Assembly (NCBI GenBank): GCA_963802215.1
Contig: CAWDHQ010000002.1
Span: 1,116,001 to 1,180,000 of the forward strand
Origin: SHZI01 sp963802215
GTDB lineage: Bacteria > Pseudomonadota > Gammaproteobacteria > Steroidobacterales > GCA-2729495
Direction: 5' to 3'
Length of the DNA: 64,000 bases
Below are positions 60,261 to 64,000 of this stretch, piece by piece; the stretch's first letter is position 1, and every line of letters starts with the position of its first letter. The position numbers were made by a program, and so were the translations under genes. The notes below the pieces were generated by a model. The model was not told where the DNA came from and did no database searches. It worked only from the letters and a program-made list of their open reading frames with translations.

Positions 60261-61310
60261 ATGCAAGGCCTTGAAACCCCGAAAACCGTCCTCACCGCCT
60301 GGAATCTCCAGGGCAGCAACGTCTCGCCGCTCGGCAGCGGCCTGATCAACCGCACCTGGCTGGTGTCTTCCGGCGTTGGCCCGGCCCCGCACCGTTATGT
60401 ACTCCAGCAGGTCAACCCGATTTTCCCCGGGGCCATCAACGAGGACATCCAGGTCGTCACCGCCCACCTGCGGGCCCGGGGACTGGTGGCGCCGGAGTTG
60501 CTCCCGACGGTGGACGGCCGCCTGTGGCTGGACGACCCCGGCGGCGCCTTCCGCCTGATGACCCACGTGGACGGCGAGAGCCGCGACCGACTCGGGAGTC
60601 CCGCCGAGGCGCGGGAGGCCGGCCACCTGCTGGCGCGCTTCCACCGGGCCCTGGCCGACCTGGAGCACGAGTTCCGCAACCAGCGCCTGGGCGTCCACGA
60701 CACCCGGCGGCACCTGGAGGCCCTGCGCCAGGCCCTGGTCGAGCACGAGGCGCACCGGGACATCGCGACCATCCGGCCTCTGGCGGCCGAGATCCTGCAG
60801 CTGGCCGACGCGCTGCCCCGCCTGCCGGTGCTGCCTGACCGCATCGTCCACGGCGATCCGAAGATCAACAACCTGCTGTTCGAGCCGGCCACGGGGCGCG
60901 CCCTGTGCCTGATCGACCTGGACACACTGGGCCGAATGCCCCTGCACCTGGAACTCGGCGACGCCTTCCGCTCCTGGTGCAACCCGAAGGGGGAGGACAG
61001 TCGCCAGTCGGCATTTGCGCTCGACCTGTTCACGGCGGCCGTCGAGGGTTACGCGGTGGGCGCCAAAGGGTGGATCACCCGCGAGGAGTCCGGTGCCATC
61101 GTTGCCGGGACGCTGACGATCTACGTGGAGCTCGCCGCGCGCTTCTGCGCCGACGCCCTCCGGGAGAGCTACTTCGGCTGGGACGCGCAACGCTTTCCCA
61201 GCCGGAGCGCCCACAACCAGGTGCGGGCCGCGAGCCAGATTACGGCGGCGCGGGCGTTGTGGGATGCGCGCGGGGCAGCGGAGGAGGTGGTCCGGCGGGC
61301 GTTTGGCTGA
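60261..61310 (+). CDS. Aminoglycoside phosphotransferase/hexosamine kinase-like protein
   Basis: The 349-aa protein has the APH fold: LGSGLINRTWLVSSG (nucleotide loop region), HGDPKINNLLFEPATGR with the catalytic Asp and the Asn metal ligand, and CLIDLDTLGRMPLHLELGD (DFG-like Asp). Full length and layout resemble N-acetylhexosamine 1-kinase (NahK) relatives. It should phosphorylate a sugar or similar small molecule; antibiotic resistance is not implied. The start at 60261 is the ATG where homology begins; the frame is open upstream into erpA. Confidence 0.8.
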   Translation: MQGLETPKTVLTAWNLQGSNVSPLGSGLINRTWLVSSGVGPAPHRYVLQQVNPIFPGAINEDIQVVTAHLRARGLVAPELLPTVDGRLWLDDPGGAFRLMTHVDGESRDRLGSPAEAREAGHLLARFHRALADLEHEFRNQRLGVHDTRRHLEALRQALVEHEAHRDIATIRPLAAEILQLADALPRLPVLPDRIVHGDPKINNLLFEPATGRALCLIDLDTLGRMPLHLELGDAFRSWCNPKGEDSRQSAFALDLFTAAVEGYAVGAKGWITREESGAIVAGTLTIYVELAARFCADALRESYFGWDAQRFPSRSAHNQVRAASQITAARALWDARGAAEEVVRRAFG

Positions 61311-61354
61311 GGCCGGTGTCGACATTGGTCAAGGCAAGCAATGCGGGTTACCCG

Positions 61355-62137
61355 CTACTCCGCCTTCGGCCAGTCGCTGGCGTCGATGGTTTCCAGGTAG
61401 CCGTGCCAGGTCGCGTAGGCGAGCAGCGGGATCATGATCACGAACAGCAGGAAGGCGGTGGCGAAGCCGAGCAGCACGGCGGCAACGATGACGGCAGCCC
61501 AGTTGAGCATCGCGCGCTTGTTGCGCAGCACGGCGTTGACGCTCGTCACAACCGCGGTGACGGCATCGGTCTGGCGATCGTCGATCATCGGCAGCGAAAA
61601 AGCGCTGACCGCGAAGGTGATGGAGGCAAACACGCCGCCGACCATCACGCCAGCCAGCACGTAGGGCCACAACCCGGCAATCCCCGGGTCGTTTTCCATG
61701 GGCAGAAAGATGCTGATCAGGGAAACGGCACGCGCCCACACCAGGAAAATGACGAGCAGCGCCAGCGCGAAGACCATTGCATTGCTGAAAACCCGGCGTA
61801 TGCCGCGCAACGAGACGATCATCATCGGCGTCTGTCCCGCTGCAACCTGGCGGCTGACCTCGTAGAGACCGATGGCCACCACCGGCGCCAGAAAAACGAA
61901 TCCTGTCAGTGCGGAAAGCACGAGCACATAGCTGCCCAGGCGGAAGGCCAGCCAGGTCACCAGGTAACTGATCAGAACGACCGCAATGCCGTAGCTCAGG
62001 GTCGGGCGCCAGGCGCAGACGAGATCCGCCCACCCGAGGCGCAGCCAGCGGAACGGCGCCTGCGGGTCGAGTTGGCGGCACGGTGCGACGAATGGCAAAT
62101 CGCGGGCTGGGTCCTGGGCGGGTTGATCGACGGTCAC
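61355..62137 (-). CDS. DUF2189 integral membrane protein
   Basis: The 260-aa protein has six membrane spans (about 47-70, 77-100, 118-150, 160-182, 205-235) and the DUF2189 start FRWLRLGWADLVCAWRPTLS. GGAGGA precedes the GTG start at 62137. Function unknown; common in proteobacteria as a standalone gene. Confidence 0.85.
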   Translation of the reverse strand: MTVDQPAQDPARDLPFVAPCRQLDPQAPFRWLRLGWADLVCAWRPTLSYGIAVVLISYLVTWLAFRLGSYVLVLSALTGFVFLAPVVAIGLYEVSRQVAAGQTPMMIVSLRGIRRVFSNAMVFALALLVIFLVWARAVSLISIFLPMENDPGIAGLWPYVLAGVMVGGVFASITFAVSAFSLPMIDDRQTDAVTAVVTSVNAVLRNKRAMLNWAAVIVAAVLLGFATAFLLFVIMIPLLAYATWHGYLETIDASDWPKAE

Positions 62138-62233
62138 GGGCTGTCCTCCATCTAGCCGCCCAGTGGACGTTGCCTGCCGAGTATAAGCCGTCCGCTACTT
62201 GCAAATGAAAGCGTTGATCGCGTGATCGCGCGG

Positions 62234-63595
62234 TCAGCCCCGTGCCCAGCCCTCGGCCTCCTGGACACTGCGCCGGTAGTAGGGCAGGTGTACCGTCAGG
62301 AACGCGAGGCCGATGACGCTGGCGATTGAGCACACGATGGCCAGCGACCACCGCAGCGCGTTGTCATCCCCGAAGCCGAAGTCGGTGACCGAGGCCACGG
62401 CGGTCGGCCCCAGCAACCCGAAGATATTGATCACGAAGTAGTACAGGGCCGTCGTCTGGGCGCGCAGCTGGTTCGGGGTGATCATCTGCAGCCCCGCGGC
62501 GCCGGTGGCTGTCACCATGGCTCCGCCGATGGAAACGGGGACGAGCATGGCGAGCGCCAGCTGCGGATTCGGCATGAGTGGCGTGAGTATCGAACCCGGG
62601 ATCAGGAGCAGCCACGCACCGCCGAGGCAGGTGCGCATCAGGGCATCCTTGTAGCCGCTGCGATAGAGGCGGTCGGCAATCCACCCGCCGAGGATGATGC
62701 CCAGCGGCCCGCCGATGATGGTCACGATCCCGTAAGCCAGGCTGATCTCCGGAATCGTCCAGTTCCAGGTTCGAACGAACAGGCTGGGCACCCAGAAGAA
62801 GTAGCTGTAGCCCTGGATCGTGACGACTGTCATGCCAACGAAGTGGGTGAGGTAGGTGCGCCAGCGCTGTCGCAGATAGGCCACCGTTGCGCGAACTGAA
62901 AGATCCTCGCTCACAGTGCCATCGGCCTGCCGGAGTTGCAGCCGGTCCCGGCGGGCCGGTTCCCTTACCGTCAGCATCAGCAGCGCGATCAGCAGGCCGG
63001 GAAGGCCGACCAGGATGAACACGGTCTGCCAGCTGCGCAGTTCGCCGATGCCCGGGACGGTTACCGGCGGCGCCGAGGCCACCCACGCGATCACCTGGCC
63101 GCCGAAGATCAGGGCCACGCCCACGCCCAGAGAGATGCCCATGTTATAGAAGGTCAGCGCGCGGCCACGGGCCTTGCGCGGGAAGTAGTCGCTGATCATC
63201 GACAGTGCGGCGGGGTTCAGGGCCGCTTCGCCCACACCCACGCCGACCCGCGCGATGAAGAGCTGCGCGAAGTTCCGGGCCAGGCCGCAGGCAGCGGTCA
63301 TGAAGCACCAGATGGTCACGCCGGCCGCAATGATGCCCCGCCGGCTGAAGCGGTCGGCAGCCCGGCCCAGCGGCAGGCCAAGGATCGTGTAGAAGATGCC
63401 GAAGGCCAGGTTGCCGAGCAGGCTGACCTGGAAGTCGGAAATTTCCAGGTCCCTGCGGATCGGCTCGACCAGCAGGGCCAGGATCTGGCGGTCGAGGAAC
63501 GAGAGAAGGTAAGCGACGGTCAGTACGCACACGACGTACCAGGCGTAGCGCGGGTTCGGGTAGCCGGCGTCGTCGTCCCGGTCGGTGTCGGTCAT
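62234..63595 (-). CDS. MFS transporter (spinster-like/hexuronate-type family)
   Basis: The 453-aa protein has 12 membrane spans, the start YAWYVVCVLTVAYLLSFLDR, signature GRAADRFSRRGIIAAG between helices 2 and 3 and GVGVGEAALNPAALSMISDY in helix 4, which match the spinster-type MFS subgroup that is common near catabolic genes of TonB-receptor-rich bacteria. Substrate unknown. I chose the ATG at 63595; the upstream extension is not supported. Confidence 0.88.
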   Translation of the reverse strand: MTDTDRDDDAGYPNPRYAWYVVCVLTVAYLLSFLDRQILALLVEPIRRDLEISDFQVSLLGNLAFGIFYTILGLPLGRAADRFSRRGIIAAGVTIWCFMTAACGLARNFAQLFIARVGVGVGEAALNPAALSMISDYFPRKARGRALTFYNMGISLGVGVALIFGGQVIAWVASAPPVTVPGIGELRSWQTVFILVGLPGLLIALLMLTVREPARRDRLQLRQADGTVSEDLSVRATVAYLRQRWRTYLTHFVGMTVVTIQGYSYFFWVPSLFVRTWNWTIPEISLAYGIVTIIGGPLGIILGGWIADRLYRSGYKDALMRTCLGGAWLLLIPGSILTPLMPNPQLALAMLVPVSIGGAMVTATGAAGLQMITPNQLRAQTTALYYFVINIFGLLGPTAVASVTDFGFGDDNALRWSLAIVCSIASVIGLAFLTVHLPYYRRSVQEAEGWARG

Positions 63596-63624
63596 GGGTT
63601 GATCCTGGCTGTCGGGGATTGCAG

Positions 63625-64000
63625 TCAATGGCAGGTGTTGCAGGCATTCAGCTGCACCTGGCGCTGGGCAGCCGATGCGGCAACCTGCGTGGGCCACTCC
63701 GGCGTGTGGCAGGCGGTGCAGTCCAGCCCGCGCTCCTGCACGATCCGGTGCGCGACCTCGAAGTGCCAGTAGCCTGGACGCTTCGCGACTAGCAGTGGGG
63801 GGAGCGCTTCCGGCATAACGGTTACGGCGCGGGCGCGGTAGGCGGGGTCTGTCGAGACCGGGATGTCTGGTGGTGCGGGCACTGGGGAGGGATCGCGGCT
63901 AAAGCGGCTCCTACCGGCGACGGCGCGGCCGGCCAGGCGGCCAAGGTACACGGACGGGCCCAGGAAGGTTCCCTCGCCGCCGTAGCTCCCGTTGATGCCC
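63625..64000 (-). CDS. Multihaem c-type cytochrome, N-terminus beyond the window
   Basis: The leftward frame is open from the right edge to 63625. It reads GINGSYGGEGTFLGPSVYLG near the window edge, then a stretch coded by a repeat unit (GRSRFSRD), then AVTVMPEALPPLLVAKRPGY and two haem motifs: LDCTACHTPEW and NACNTCH, the last ending at the stop. The final CxxCH at the extreme C-terminus is unusual. At least two haems; more may lie outside the window. Probably periplasmic electron transfer. Confidence 0.75.
   Translation of the reverse strand, partial: GINGSYGGEGTFLGPSVYLGRLAGRAVAGRSRFSRDPSPVPAPPDIPVSTDPAYRARAVTVMPEALPPLLVAKRPGYWHFEVAHRIVQERGLDCTACHTPEWPTQVAASAAQRQVQLNACNTCH
63892..63914. 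repeat. REP-like unit inside the cytochrome c coding region
   Basis: ATCGCGGCTAAAGCGGCTCC followed by TAC, one unit with the core TTTAGCCGC in reverse. The surrounding cytochrome frame passes through it in frame, reading GRSRFSRD, so the element appears to be inserted without breaking the gene. Confidence 0.75.

Noticed and set aside
5884..63914. CRISPR array made of the dispersed repeats
   Set aside because: Copies are kilobases apart, inverted rather than direct, and no cas genes are present.

Overview
The window is GC-rich, densely packed DNA, most consistent with a Gammaproteobacterium, perhaps of the Steroidobacteraceae/Nevskiales kind. This is inferred from gene content (ErpA, YceH, a TTG-started PBP1B next to an LpoP-like lipoprotein, CGFS glutaredoxin, several TonB-dependent receptors, many Tat-exported oxidoreductases) and not from any marker RNA. 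I saw no rRNA, tRNA or CRISPR array. No gene-free stretch exceeds about 300 bases; the longest gaps (28642-28909, 34183-34418) hold one repeat copy or a weak promoter candidate. About 60 genes are called. An AraC-type regulator is cut by the left edge and a cytochrome c gene by the right edge.

Layout. 1-4480: an AraC regulator divergent from an unknown gene, a 38-aa membrane peptide with its own terminator, and a tight leftward run vapB-vapC-RIO kinase-yceH-GST with a palindromic operator at its head. 4567-10703: an MFS transporter, a periplasmic PQQ-type dehydrogenase and a GH17-GT2 beta-glucan synthase. 10870-18164: an SDR resembling chlorophyll b reductases, a protein kinase fused to a TonB C-terminal domain, a DUF1838 protein, a TonB-dependent receptor and a methyltransferase. 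18322-23345: a nitrilase-fold protein with altered catalytic residues, then the alpha and beta subunits of a type II (NarG/EbdA-like) molybdenum enzyme. 23368-28641: membrane proteins, a P-loop protein, a FlK-like thioesterase and lpoP-mrcB. 28910-34182: a second TonB-dependent receptor, a VOC protein, a flavin amine oxidase and an exported PNPOx-like protein carrying a CxxCH haem motif. 34419-42138: a lemA/TPM-domain cluster, a second tiny membrane peptide, a phospholipase D-like protein, a ParE-type toxin-antitoxin pair, a secreted FecR/dockerin-like protein and a DUF1015 protein. 42244-49953: a flavin amine oxidase, a second DUF1838 protein, a tandem pair of beta-propeller proteins, a Rieske oxygenase and an oligopeptide-binding protein, probably one uptake/catabolic unit. 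49892-64000: a PAS histidine kinase, cell-wall enzymes (DUF882, YcbB-like L,D-transpeptidase), a large unknown secreted protein, a Fe-S delivery pair (Grx-rhodanese fusion, ErpA), a small-molecule kinase, transporters and the cytochrome c end.

The strongest structural signal is a dispersed REP-like repeat (core GTAGGAGCGGCTTCAGCCGC and variants, usually as inverted pairs) in at least eleven places. It is closely tied to coding-region ends. In five genes the TAG inside GTAGGAG is the stop codon; in four others the repeat is translated in frame as a C-terminal tail, an N-terminal segment or an internal insertion. Other points of interest are the kinase-TonB fusion, the Mo enzyme with Arg in place of the FS0 histidine beside a nitrilase-fold protein that lacks the catalytic Cys and Lys, and two sub-40-residue membrane peptides with strong ribosome binding sites.
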